A DNA stretch of 64,000 nt, taken from Salvelinus alpinus (Eukaryota; Chordata; Actinopteri; Salmoniformes; Salmonidae). This document shows positions 12,090 to 23,914 of this stretch, piece after piece (position 1 is the first letter of the stretch; every line of letters begins with the position of its first letter). The position numbers and the translations under genes are program-made. The notes below the pieces were generated by a model. That model was not told where the DNA came from, did not search any database, and was given only the letters and a program-made list of their open reading frames with translations. The DNA is taken from positions 34,940,309 through 35,004,308 of the forward strand of contig NC_092090.1 in NCBI RefSeq assembly GCF_045679555.1. The letters run 5' to 3'.

Positions 12090-12720
12090 TGATGCATAAA
12101 AATGTACTTATTATGATGTTAATAATAATAATATGTTTTTTCATTCTTTCATTTGCAATACTGGGTAAATGAAAAACTTGTTTGGGAGATTTTTTATTTA
12201 AGGTTTTTAGCACCTTGAATAAAAAAAGATTTTAGTTGGTTTTTTAAATTATTTTTTTATGACTTAGATATTTAATCTTCTAATCAGCCAAACAGGCGAT
12301 ACAACGTTTGGATGAGAAATGCTAAGATAATAAAATTATGATAATAATGATGCTGTATATTTTAAAACATTTAAAAAAAAAGTTATTCTGACATTTCTGA
12401 TACTGGGTAAATGGATATGACTAAACTAATATGCAACGCCTTGAGTGAATATTGTCTAAATTAATGGTTTTAACATCTTCTAATCTTCAAAACAGGTGAT
12501 AAGATTAAGACATAAAACAACTTGGGCGAGAAATGCTAAGAAATGCATTGATTATATTGTGAAATTTAAAATGCTGGGTAAATGGTTATATAACAGATTT
12601 CAGACCCCTGGGTGAAAAACTTTTGCAAAAATTGTTTTAATTAAATATATTTAACTTCCATCTCATCTCCTAAACAGACGATGGCATATAGCAAGATATT
12701 CCGGTGAGCTGTGAGTTCCA
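12090..12720 (+). repeat. Degenerate tandem copies of a tail exon
   Basis: Three copies of a unit with CTGGGTAAATG (12161, 12403, 12574), followed each time by TCTTCTAATC or similar, AAACAG, and a decayed exon ending GAGAAATGCTAAG. The segments after AAACAG resemble the exon at 11486-11524. Spacing is about 242 and 171 bp. Confidence 0.5.
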
Positions 12721-13364
12721 AATGAGCTTTGACTAATGATAACTAATGATTATAATGACTCTTAGTTATAATTCAAAATTAAATGTATTTCTCTTTTATT
12801 TTTCCACACATTTTCATTTTATTGAGGTGAGTTCAACATTTTGAAATAGTAATAATATATACTGTACTCTCCACCGTAAAGTTAGGTGTACTTTTGTACA
12901 TGGCAGGCAGAACGAGTCAGGTTAAGTCACGGTATCCATCTGACCATGAAAAATATCTTGACTCACTTTCTCTGTCAATGGTGTCATTTCTGACATAAGT
13001 AGCAGTTAGCACAGGAAACCACAGATTTTGTTGTTGGTACTTCACACAAAGAGAACCAAGATTATCTGGGTGTATTTCCTCTGGGCAGAGAATAGGCTTG
13101 TGTTTCCTTTGAATGTCCTCAGAGCTGTGGTGTATAATGTGGTGTACACTCTCCAATTTAGCATTGCTTCTGTAATAAACCTATTTAGTCATTGTCTTAA
13201 TGTCATTGTCCTACCTTATCTTGGATCCTACAATATCCTGAAAACTGAGAAATGTCTAATAGAAGATAAAAAAATGAAAGCTTTTCTGCACACACAGCTG
13301 TCATCTAATGTGATGAAGGATTTGTTGGACCTGACACAATATGTTGGGGTCTTTTCATCCACAG
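12720..13364. other. Intron sequence, nothing recognised
   Basis: AT-rich sequence between the decayed tail-exon array and the final tail exon at 13365. An open stretch at 13028-13447 simply extends upstream of that exon through its acceptor (CATCCACAG). No domain is visible in the upstream part. Confidence 0.5.
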
Positions 13365-13818
13365 ATGCAGCAAATCAAGGCCCAGATGCAGAAGATATGT
13401 ATGCCAAATCATGCAAAAAGACAGGACGTCATCAGTACATGTCTTAATCATCTGTAATTTAATTTTAAAGTACCACATTAAGTATTATTGCTGTATATAC
13501 TGTTGCATTCTCCCTCATATTAAATCTTTAAAAAATCGCTAACTGAATGTGGTATACTTCTTTATTGGAACTGAAAACAAATGCAATCGTCTTAAAGGCA
13601 CAGTTTCAGTTGGGACATCAGTTTAGAATATCACCCTTGGAAACAAGGAAGACTGGGCACAATTGGTCTAACCAATATGTAATGCTGTCACCCATACTAC
13701 AGCCTCCACTAAAACATGCAAGGATACACTGTAGTTTAAAATAAGCCATACTTAAATATGTGAATCTTACAGACAGTTTTTTAAAATTTTATGCAGCTAG
13801 AAAGCCCGGTGATAAATA

Positions 13819-14495
13819 CAGTAATCCCTCGTTTATCGCGGGGGTTACGTTCCGAAAATGACCCGCGATAAGTGAAATCCGCGAAATAGAAAACTTCTTT
13901 TTTTTTTACAATTAGCAACTATTACATGTATACAAATACAGTGACTCACGTGTAGGCCGTTTCACTGCTCTTCAGACTGGGCCGCTGCATCCTGACTGCG
14001 CTCTGCAGTGTTCTCTTCTTCTGAAGCCCGCGGTGCAGGTGTGTTTGTTCGGGAGAAGAGCATAGTGATAGGCAGCTGTTGTCGCTCTTTTTTCTTCTTT
14101 GCAAAAAGATCCTTGTACACCGACATGCCACCATCGATTACGTTGGAGAACTGTAATGAACGGCTCATCAAAGGGTCCCATTCCTCAGCTACTCGCTTAA
14201 GTTCAGTGGCCATTCGCACCATGGTTGCTAAGCGACCAAGCGTTAGTCCTTCCTTCCTTCCTGGCCAACTTAATGTAAATTTGCCAAGCTGTTTTATGTA
14301 CGTACACATAACTGCACGAGACGACAAAATGATAGCACAATTCGTAGCATGTTTTGATACAAGAAGCGGGAGTGAGTTTTTAGCGAATCAGAATGCAGAG
14401 CACAATGCACCAAAAAAAAATAAAAAATGCATTATGAAAATCCGCGAAATAGCGAATCCGCGATAAGTGAACCGCGAAGTGGCGAGGGATCACTG
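13819..14495 (-). mobile_element. Pogo/Tigger-type DNA transposon remnant
   Basis: 677 bp with ends CAGTAATCCCTCGTTTATCG and GGCGAGGGATCACTG (inverted), flanked by TA at 13817-13818 and 14496-14497. The empty site GATAAATAATACATAT exists at about 30-45. On the minus strand 14327-13962 encodes a peptide with DPLMSRSLQF... DGGMSVYKDLF and RQQLPITMLF. This looks like the C-terminal end of a pogo-like transposase. The catalytic core is missing. Confidence 0.68.
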
Positions 14496-14516
14496 TAATA
14501 CATATATTAACATATA

Positions 14517-16031
14517 GAGTTGAAGTCGGAAGTTTACATACACTTAGGTTGGAGTCATTAACACATGTTTTTCAACCACTCCACAAATGTATTGTTAACA
14601 AACTATAGTTTTGGCAAGTCGGTTAGGACATCTACTTTGTGCATGACACAAGTAATTTTTTCAGCAATATTTTACAGACAGATTATTTCACCTATAATTC
14701 ACTGTATCACAACTTCAGTGGGACAGAAGTTTACATACACTAAGTTGACTGTGCCTTTAAACAGCTTGGAAAATTCCAGAAAATAATGCCATGGCTTTAG
14801 AAGGTTCTGATAGGCTAATTTACATAATTTGAGTCAATTGGAGGTGTACCTGTGGATGTATTTTAATAAGGCCTACCTTCAAACTCAGTGCCTCTTTGCT
14901 TGACATCATGGGAAAATCAAAAGAAATCAGCCAAGACCTCAGAAAAAAATTGTAGACCTCCACAAGTCTGGTTCATCCTTAGGAGCAATTTCCAAACGCC
15001 TGAAGGTACCACGTTCATCTGTACAAACAATAGTACGCAAGTATAAACACCATGGTACCCCGCAGCCAAAAGTATCTATATCAACAGGAAAACGAGTCCT
15101 ATATCGACATAACTTGAAAGGCAAGGAAGCAAGGAAGAAGCCACTGCTCCAAAACCACCATAAAAAAGCCAGATTACGGTTTGCAACTGCACATGGGGAC
15201 AAAGATCGTACTTTTTGGAGAAATGTCCTCTGGTCTGATGAAACAAAAACAGAACGGTTTGGCCATAATGACCATCGTTATGTTTGGAGGAAAAATGGGG
15301 ACGCTTGTAAGCCGAAGAACACCATCCCAACCGTGAAGCCCGGGGGTGGCAGCATCATGTTGTGGGGGTGCTTTGCTGCAGGAGGGACTGGTGCACTTCA
15401 CAAAATAGACAGCATTACGAGGAAGGTAAATTATATGGATATATTGAAGCAACATCTCAAGACATCAGTCAGGAAGTTAAAGCTTGGTCGCAAATGGGTC
15501 TTCCAAATGGACAATGACCCCAAGCACACTTCCAAAGTTGTGGCAAAATGGCTTAAGGACAACAAAGTCAAGGTATTGGAGTGGCCATCACAAAGCCCTG
15601 ACCTCAATCCTATAGAACATTTGTGGGCAGAACTGAAAAAGCGTGTGCGAGCAAGGAGGACTACAAACCTGACTCAGTTACACCAGCTCTGTCAGGAGGA
15701 ATGGGCCAAAATTCACCCAATTTATTGTGGGATACTTGTGGAAGGCTACCCGGAACATTTAACCCAAATTAAACAATTTAAAGGCGTTGCTACCAAATAC
15801 TAATTGAGTGTATGTAAACTTCTGACCCAATGGGAATGTGATGAAAGAAATAAAAGCTGAAATAAATTATTCTCTCTTCTATTATTCTGACATTTCATAT
15901 TCTTAAAATAAAGTGGTGATCCTAACTGAACGAAGATAGGGAATTTTTACTAGGATTAAATGTCAGGAATTGTGAAAAACTGAGTTTAAATGTATTTGGC
16001 TAAGGTGTATGTAATCATCTGACTTCAACTG
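14517..16031 (+). mobile_element. Tc1 element of the Sleeping Beauty type
   Basis: 1515 bp bounded by GAGTTGAAGTCGGAAGTTTA and CATCTGACTTCAACTG with TA on both sides (14515-14516, 16032-16033). An internal direct repeat (GGGACAGAAGTTTACATACA, 14720-14739) matches the inner repeat of the IR/DR structure. The first base of the left end differs from the expected C. It sits in the A2 upstream region; the empty site is in the A1 copy. Confidence 0.9.
14909..15803 (+). pseudogene. Tc1 transposase (frameshifted, deleted)
   Basis: The start [14 protein letters not shown] at 14909 hits a stop after 15 codons because one A is missing in the A-run near 14948. The DNA-binding region continues in another frame (RSSVQTIVRKYKHHG). 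About forty residues of the second helix-turn-helix and nuclear-localisation region are deleted near 15068. The catalytic part is open from 15114 to 15803, with WSDETK, MDNDPKHT and NPIEHLWAEL supplying the D, D and E residues. By comparison with the known Tc1 family, full length is about 340 aa. This copy is inactive. Confidence 0.9.
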
Positions 16032-16047
16032 TATGTAATATTAACAT

Positions 16048-16166
16048 ATTGATTAGATATAACTTGTTAGATATTACTGCACTGTTGGAGCTAGAAACAC
16101 AAGCATTTCGCTACACCCGCAATAACATCTGCTAAACATGTGTATGTGACCAATAAAATGTGATTT
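16048..16166 (+). mobile_element. LINE 3' tail fragment
   Basis: About 120 bp ending ACCAATAAAATGTGATTTGA, the same tail as the LINEs ending at 22405 and 61150. It is absent at the matching A1 position (about 60-72). Confidence 0.65.
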
Positions 16167-16528
16167 GATTTATATGTGCATATCCACTGATGTACCACAT
16201 ATACATAGTCCAACCACAACCTACGGACAATTATATCAGGAAATGACACTGGCACTACAAGGCTAATCATTAATTACATTGTATCAGACACATTTGAATG
16301 TTGCTGATGTGTACACCATAAACAATGAAGATGAGGTCAGAGGACTGATGTGTTTCTTCAAAAGGAGCTGCCTAGGACTAGGCCAAAGCTCTGTAATGAA
16401 ACTTTGCATTAAGGTTAGAGGCTTCTAATTTGGTCTGATAGAGTTTCCCATAATTCCCATAGCTACATGGTTATAGATACAGTATGTTATGTGTGAAAAC
16501 ATCACAACAGGCTTCTGAAGATCACAGC

Positions 16529-17423
16529 ATGAGTCCTATCGTATTCATAATATGTGAGTATTTTCACAATATTGATCAAGGTAAAGCATACCAATATTCA
16601 ACCTGGTTGTACAAACTGTTATCTCTATTTGTTTCTAAATGCAGCTTTACTGGTTAACTTGGCAGAGACGGGTACACTTACATAATTTAATTCTAAAACT
16701 AAATTCTAAAACTCTATAATTTAATTCTAAAACTGTCATTTTATTGCATTATACGTAGCTAATGTCTGAGAAGATTCATTCTAAACATTGGAACTTCTGA
16801 GACTTACATTTTTATTCATAAATTGTATTTTTCACTCTTCAATGATGAAGCTAATATCTACCCAGCAAAGCTCTTTGGAGCTAGTACCCACATGAGAGAA
16901 GGAAGGACAGTCAATGTGAAGTGCAGCACTACAGGCACCAGAAAACCGTTAAGGAAAGTCTGTTTACCTTTGCAAGAATGGAAGTGGAATGAGAATAAGA
17001 GAGCTGGAGAAAGGTGAAGATAACACCATTTTCACCATTAAGGATGTTAAACGAGAGGACTCAGCCATATACAGCTGTGTGTACAGCACACCATATTAAA
17101 ACTAAAACTCAGTCAAGTGAATGCAACAAGTGTCAATCTAGCCATCATTCAGGTCTACAAGGAGGGAGAAGGTAGGACCTACTTTGTGTTGTATATGGAT
17201 GGATAATCAATTGTTAATACTGACTATATGGCAACTTCTGCGTAAATACGTTACTGGAGATGTCTACCTGTTCTGTATTTCAGAAGAGGTTCATCAAGAG
17301 GTCCATGAAGAGGCTGCACATGATGTGAGACTGGTCAATGTAATCCGACTGATAAATTCAGTTGTTGTGGTTACACTTCTTTTGACTGTATTATATGTTA
17401 GTTACTACTGTCCAAACATATAA
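16529..17423 (+). pseudogene. Ig-domain receptor A2 (broken copy)
   Basis: Exons are leader 16529-16553 (MSPIVFIM), exon 2 16645-16671, Ig 16851-17171 and TM 17284-17423. It carries the same Ig frameshift as A1 near 16.96 kb and additional stops around the SVYS... region (near 17095). The TM exon is open (RLVNVIRLINSVVVVTLLL) and ends PNI then TAA. A poly(A) signal AATAAA lies at 17661-17666, within sequence missing from A1. Confidence 0.72.
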
Positions 17424-17995
17424 TGATCTGTTTCCTGGATGACATACAGTACAATAGTGATGCACTGACAGAATAACAATACTATTTTCTTGATAATTCT
17501 TACATGTAATCTACAGTATGCCTAAATCTCCCTGTGCTCCTCACTCATGACACAATTATAATTTAACTTAAAATAATGTTCATTGAACCAACCAGACTAG
17601 GTTGTTGTCGATATCAATCAGGCCTTTGATTTTGTGAGTGGAGTGGTGGGTAAAATGTTCAATAAACTGTACATAATGTAATTTATTTTATTAAATGAAT
17701 GTATGGTTGCAGGCAAGTAATAAATATTGTATATTTAATTATAAACCTTCCTGTTGTCTGTGTTTTGAGTCATGCAGACCAGAAAGTCACACAATTAAAG
17801 ATACTTTTGGCCTAATCCTGTGGGGAAAGTGTATCTAGTTTCACTCCAAATGAGGAAATTACATCATTCAGTAGACTACACTCTGCCCGTATTTGGTAAA
17901 GATGTATGTCTCGATAGAAAACTGGTCTTTAGGTCCATACCACAAATACACAAGGTAGAGAGAGTTACCTAATGTTTCAACAAAACTTTAACACC
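17424..17995. promoter_or_regulatory. A2 3' region and poly(A) signal
   Basis: Contains AATAAA at 17661-17666, 238 bp after the A2 stop codon, then the upstream region of B2. The A1 copy lacks about 400 bp of this stretch. No other gene is seen. Confidence 0.4.
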
Positions 17996-20848
17996 ATGAT
18001 CATGTTCATCTTTATCCTGTGTGAGTATATTTCAAACAATTAATCTATTTTATCATATCATATTTTGTAACAATATTAACTTTCAATTTGTTTCACATTT
18101 TGCAATTTATTGCCTAATGTATTTTCTCATCAAAGGTTCCTTCTCAAAAGAGGCCATAGCCCAAACAAAAGGTATGTCAACGTTCTTTCATTAACGTAGT
18201 TATCGTTAACAAAAAAAGTTCTAGTATGTTTTTGAATTTTTTAAAGATTGAATTCTAATTCAATGCTGCTACACATAGGATTTTATGTTGTTGAATTTTT
18301 GTATTTTAATTTTCGAAAATGTTCATAATATATCTGGCGCTGATAGTGTAATGATAGTGTTTCACAGTATTACTTACCCGCCAGTGTTACCGTGATTGGC
18401 TGTGATATTCGCCTATTGATTTTGTTCTGCCGTCTGTTGTCAAACTGGGAAAGCTGTTCTGACTTTGTGGCTGTGTTATCTAGCGGCAATTGCGCATTTC
18501 CTGGTTGCTAAAACTCTACACTGTTCGCTCAATTTCAGTTTGTGACAAAACAAGCACTGCATAGTGTACGTAATCATTGCACCATCTATTTCACTGTGAA
18601 ATATACTTTTAATAACAAAAAATATCATTTTTACAGCTGTTTGAAGCTTGTGGACCAAAACAAAAGTTTGTTTCGGTCTTGGTCCACCAGCTTCAAACAG
18701 CAGTTTTGGTCTACACAGCCACAAAATCAGAACAGCTTTCCCAGTTTGACAACACATGCCGCTCTGGCGTGAGAAATCAATAGGCAAATATCACAGCCAA
18801 TCACAACACTGACGTGTAAGTAATACTGTGGAACAGTATCATTCCACTATTGGCTGCAGATATATGAAATTACAATGCCAATATTTTTGTATTTATAACC
18901 TATGTGTAGCACCTTTAAATAACCAATAGGAATTACATTTTCAATATAATATGGTACACAAAAATACTGTACATGCATGTTTCACTACTTTTCCTTTTTT
19001 TCAAATATTAGTTAAGGACATTTTTCCAGCAAAGATCTATGGGACAGAAACAAGAATAATGGAGGACAGTGACCTAGTAGTAAAATGCAGTACATTTGGG
19101 CGCAAGGATGAATCAGAAGTGGTACATGTGTACTTGTGTTTGGATGGGGTTGCAGTGTATGTGGACAAATGTGAAACATATGATACACTTTTCACCATGA
19201 AAAGTGTAACTAGCCAACAGAGTGGCAATTACAGCTGTGTGTTCTCTAAAACCCAATATCCACTCTCTGAAGCGCAAGGAAAAGGAGATAATTCACTTTC
19301 CATCCAGGTGATGGGTAAGGATCGTTTTACTCTCTGGATATGTTATTGTTGTTAGAAATATTGAACATATGGATACAATACATGAAGTGGCGATTTCCTA
19401 TGACATGCCACTAGCACAGGAGAGAGCTGTCCAGAACAAGTCCACCAAAAAAATAAGCTTTCCAAACATTACTCTTTTTGGGTGAAGTTCCCATTTATTG
19501 CGCATATAAAATATAAATAGCTCCAAAACTCATATTACTATAGAAAAGGTGCAGAGGCATGCATTCTTTAAGCTATATCTGTGATATGGTAACAACTGTA
19601 TGTTCTCTCCTCTCACCTGTGTTAACCCTTCCTGGTCACCTGTGCTACCTATATGCACATGTGACCAGTGACCCATGACCCCAACATATAGTGCCCTCTA
19701 GTGTACAAAACAAGTAAAAATAACCCTTGACAGGACATACACACAACATATAAACAGGCCAAAACGGCTCCCACAAAATACTTTCAAATATTTTTGATAC
19801 GCATATTTCAATGTGACTGCAAACACACCTTTCCTATTCCTCTCTATTCCACCTCATGCAGACCGGATTCTCCCTGCAGACATATCACTTTCAGGCTCAA
19901 GCACTGTAAGAGAGGGAGAGGATGTGGATTTCCAATGTACTATTATTAGAACCACCCAGAGAATAGAAATGACCAGTCACTCTTACCTCTGCAAGAACGG
20001 CTCTGCTGTTCAGATGGAGGAGTTTGATGTGAATCTAATGGAGGCAACTTTTACAATTAAAAGTGTTATTAACAATGACACAGGCAACTACAGTTGTGTG
20101 CTTGATCTGCAATCAAAACCCCTGGATAATACAGACAGGAAATTATATGGAAATAATTCAGCCTTTCTTCAGGTTAATGGTGAGAATGTATAGCTTAAAA
20201 CTTTTGTAAAAACTTTTTATTTATAATCACTATATGAAAAGAAGAGGTTAAGAGACCAAAAGAATTGACAAAAATTTGAATTCATCCATCCACTCTGTAT
20301 TTCAGAGGCTGCACATGATGTGAGACTTGTCAATGTAGTCCGATTGATAAGTTCAACTGTTGTGGTCGTACTTCTACTGACTGTAGTGGCTGTTAGTTAC
20401 TACTGTCCAAACATGGTGAGTTCAATGTCTTGAAATATGGGACACAGGGAACTTTGGTATAGTTTGGGGATTTTTATGAAAGTCATGTAGTAAGTTTTAA
20501 GTTTCTCTGTTGGGGGTGTTATTTCTGATCATGAGAGGTGTAAGAGGCTGTTTGTATAGAAAACCTGTCCAGATGTAGACCTATTCAGTCACATTTCTAT
20601 TTTTAGCCATGAGCTCTGTCTCACAGTATTTCACACACAATGCTGTTTACAGAGAAGCACTGAAGTTAAAATGTATAATGATGAACACAGGAATATAAAT
20701 AAGACTTGGGGTCTCTCCACACATAGCTTTCATCTACATGTCAAGTCACAATGAAGGATGTGGACCTGACGTTTTCTGTGGTCTTTGTTCTCAGACGCAG
20801 CAACTGAAGGGCATAAAGCAGAAGCCGTGTACCAGACCACACACATAG
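17996..20848 (+). CDS. Two-Ig receptor B2, NVVR transmembrane (intact)
   Basis: Six exons join with consistent phase: leader 17996-18020, 18136-18171, Ig1 19012-19314, Ig2 19862-20179, TM 20306-20415 and tail 20795-20848 with TAG. The total is 281 codons with no stop. The leader MIMFIFILC is short and hydrophobic. Ig1 starts VKDIFPAKIYG and has cysteines in VVKCSTFG and SGNYSCVFS; Ig2 has DFQCTI and TGNYSCVLD. The TM is LVNVVRLISSTVVVVLLLTV, with arginine in the NxxR position used by FcR-gamma-associated mammalian receptors (GPVI, FCAR, LILRA). The tail is 17 residues, basic, without tyrosine. Inferred role: surface activating receptor on leukocytes working through an adaptor. The ligand is unknown. 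Confidence 0.75.
18260..18915. mobile_element. Long fold-back MITE in B2 intron 2
   Basis: An imperfect palindrome of about 650 bp. The outer arms are GCTGCTACACATAGGA and CCTATGTGTAGCAC. Inner complementary pairs include GGGAAAGCTGTTCTGA with TCAGAACAGCTTTCCC, and GTTTGAAGCTTGTGGACC with GGTCCACCAGCTTCAAAC at the centre. No coding capacity. It is absent from the B1 intron. Confidence 0.75.
19315..19861. other. B2 intron between Ig exons
   Basis: 547 bp, longer than the B1 equivalent (about 140 bp). The extra sequence around 19385-19795 therefore looks inserted, but no inverted ends or tail could be assigned. Confidence 0.4.
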
Positions 20849-21742
20849 ACAGGATGTTGTCAGTACATTTAATAACGGCAAGCTGCAATCTATTTTCAAG
20901 CCATACATTACATGTGGACTGTTGATCTTGCATTGTGCAAACATACAATATCTGTCTTGTCTACTCACTCCATGCATGCTGTAGTTTAATGTAGTGGACA
21001 TTACTGTTTGTCAACTCCACATTTTCATTATGTTGATTACTGACACACTCAGTATTCCATTTCATGTTTTACTCATGCACTAGTTGAGCTACTGAGCTAG
21101 TGAACAACAATGTATGGATCCCTGCAATGGTTTCAGTAAAGTTCAAATGATATCAGATGCCCCGACTTCCATTCTTATAATCATAAGACATACAACATAA
21201 AGAGAGACGTTACACATGCTCTCTTGCAAACTCAAGTTGATATGATTGCCTATTTTTGTGGACTTCATTTTATGAAGTAGTGGAACTTGAATGAGAGTTT
21301 TGAAAGGGAAGACATTTATGTAGCACCACTAGTCACTACATATGACTCCCATAGCCTCTAGTCTCTAATTGTAATGATACAGTTATCAAGGTGACAGAGT
21401 ACTATAAAGTCAAAGAAGATGATAAAGTAGTAACACATAGTAATTGATTGAACAAATACATGTTTGGTTTGTATTGTAATCAGAACATCATATCATAGAA
21501 ATTGTGCAAGTCACTGCTTCCTAAAAGCTGCTGCATTAGCAAACATTTACCTCAGATACATTTAGTTGTTCAATTCATCACAATATATTCATGCACACAG
21601 GCTAGGCTCTCTCTTTAAAGATGAATATCCATTGTAATATATTATTTTCATGATCTCTTTTCTACTGATATGTGTGTGTAAACAATCACATAGGTTATAA
21701 AAATCAGTTGTGCTGCGTCCAGCCATCTCACTCAATGTATTA
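20849..21742. other. Intergenic DNA between B2 and D
   Basis: A copy of the B1-C spacer (4600-5660), lacking the segment matching 5000-5255. No gene recognised. Confidence 0.55.
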
Positions 21743-22405
21743 GAGAGCATCATGTAGCCTCGTACGCCAACTGCACCGCCCTCAACCACAAGGCTCTCTA
21801 GAGGGTGATGCGCATCCCCGGGGGCAAACTATCTGCCCTCCATGACACCTACAGCTCCCGATGTCACAGGAAGGCCAAAAAGATCATCAAGGACAACAAC
21901 CACCCGAGCCACTGCCTGTTCACCCCGCTACCATCCAGAAGGCGAGGTGCATCAAAGCTGGGACTGAGAGACTGAAAAGCAGCTTCTATCTCAAGGCCAT
22001 CATACTGCTAAACAGCAATCACTAACTCAGAGAGGCTGCTGCCTACATTGAGACCCAAATCACTGGCAACTTTAATAAATGGATCACTAGTCACTTTAAA
22101 CAATGCCACTTTAATAATGTTAACATATCTTACACTACCCATCTCACATGTATATATTGTACCTTATACCATCTATTGCACCTTGCCTATGCCGCTCGGC
22201 TAATCGCTCATCCACATATTTATACGTACACATTCTTATTCACAACTTTAGATTTGTGTGTATTATGTAGTTGTTGGGGAATTGTTAGATTACTTGTAAG
22301 ATACTACTACACTGTCGGAACTAGAAGCACAATAATTTCACTACACTCGCATTAACATCTTCTAACCATGTGTATATGACCAATAAAATTTGATTTGATT
22401 TGATT
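21743..22405 (+). mobile_element. 5'-truncated Rex1/RSg-1-like LINE
   Basis: Matches the end of the reverse-transcriptase ORF and 3' UTR of the LINE at 59494-61150 (for example GATGTCACAGGAAGGCC, AAGATCATCAAGGACAACAA) and ends in TGATTTGATTTGATT. The empty site is in the C copy near 5665 (ATATTACCTGG). The coding remnant has stops and a small deletion. Confidence 0.8.
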
Positions 22406-23914
22406 ACCTGGTATTCATCAGAAAGGTCTGTGGTAATTTTGGGAGAGAACTCAAAGGTAATACCTAAGTACCGGTGCTTGTTATAGTGAATCACACATGA
22501 GTAACAACCAGGTAATTATTATGTAACTACTAGATGAAATTACCTAAGACATTTGACGATGTGTGTCTTTAATATAAGCAGGGTGACGTGGGTCATTGGA
22601 AGCTCTGTGATGCAACCTCTCATCATGATCAAAGACGCTTCTAATAGGCCCCTATTGTTTCCTGGATATTCACACTTAAAAACTGTACATGATGATACCT
22701 ACCTACCCCCTCAGTCTTTTATAGTGTCAGATAGGCCTAGAGAATCACAACAGGCTACAAGTCACATCATGGGTTCCATCTTTCTTATGATATGTGAGTA
22801 TCTTTACAAATACAGATTAGAGTAAGCATATGGTCTCAAAATTATCCATACATACAGTACATACTCAGTATGAAGTCAATCTATTACTAATAGTTGTATG
22901 TTTTATGGATTTCTATTGAAACTGCCTGTTTTGTAAATCTCCCATTATTTCTACACAGTCACAGTAACAGCAGGTGTACTGGCCATCTCAGAGGAAATAG
23001 GTAAGAGGACATTTTTTAAATCCTAAAATGCAGAGTTCAATTCATTTGCGTTCCTCTACAGTTTAAGCCGTTTTATTCCAAACATGTTTATTACAAAGAC
23101 GTTTAATTGTCCTTAATGCTCTCTTTCACTCTCAAATGATGTAGCTGTCTACCCCGCCGTGCTTTTTGGATCAAAGTCTCAAGTTAGAAAGGGAGATACT
23201 GTAGATTTGAAGTGTAATATCTCTGGCATCAAAAAATCCTGGGACAAGGTTCATGTGTACATTTGCAAGAATGGAGTTGGGATGAAAATGAAGGTTCTGG
23301 AGAAACCATGAAGGATGTTACAAGAGAAGACTCAGGCAACTACAGCTGTGTGTACTCCAGAGATAAATTCATACCCAGTCAGGTGAATTCAACAGGGAAT
23401 AATCTAGTCTTTCAGGTTTATGGAGATGGAGATGTGGAAGGTAAGATTCTGACAATGTTTGTGTAGATTGTATAATGTATGTTTGTATTGATTAAGTGCG
23501 TAGATTGCTATATTATCATATTTGTCCATTTGTTTCAGTGCAGTTGCTTTTGCCAATATATTGCTTTGTATAAAAGGGCTATATGTACCCTGATACCATT
23601 GTCTTACGTTAGATAGAGTGTCAATTCTGCCTGCACTGATCTGTCTTGTGTCTCACAAATGGTAATGGGATAGATCAAAAGTACTGTAGTTCAGCTACAA
23701 TGTGCTGTCTAACATTCAAAAATATTATCTAGTTGACATCGTCTGCTGAACCCCATTTCTGCCTCGTAACAGTCTGAATTAAACTAAGAAAAAACAATCA
23801 GTCCATAATTTTGCCGTTTTTTTAGGTGAGGAAGTCTGGTGAGGAAGTCTTAGTCACCCCATTTTACAAAGCACTTTCTCAAGTTTGACAATAAAGCTAG
23901 AATAAGTAGGCCAG

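Larger units (their letters stand above)
9826..13447 (+). pseudogene. Tyrosine-rich cytoplasmic exons after C
   Basis: Candidate exons with AG/GT borders lie at 9826-9850 (ELYNVIVE), 9943-9992 (PQQEENDVPMTGEGD), 10076-10106 (GTSNTEEES), 10538-10566 (DEFAYESVA), 11486-11524 (GEVYQNVYENCL) and 13365-13447 (AEDMYAKSCKK... then stop). The last four junctions keep compatible phase, but the first to second junction would shift the frame. Motifs YNVI, YESV and YQNV fit YxxI/V, as in inhibitory tails. The first exon resembles the DEALYSVITR exon of gene H. They could be the tail of C or remains of a lost gene. Tyrosine motifs are seen; signalling is inferred. Confidence 0.5.

Noticed and set aside
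14008-14466. 152-codon frame on + within the Tigger-type element
   Set aside because: The opposite strand encodes the transposase-like peptide; this is its shadow.
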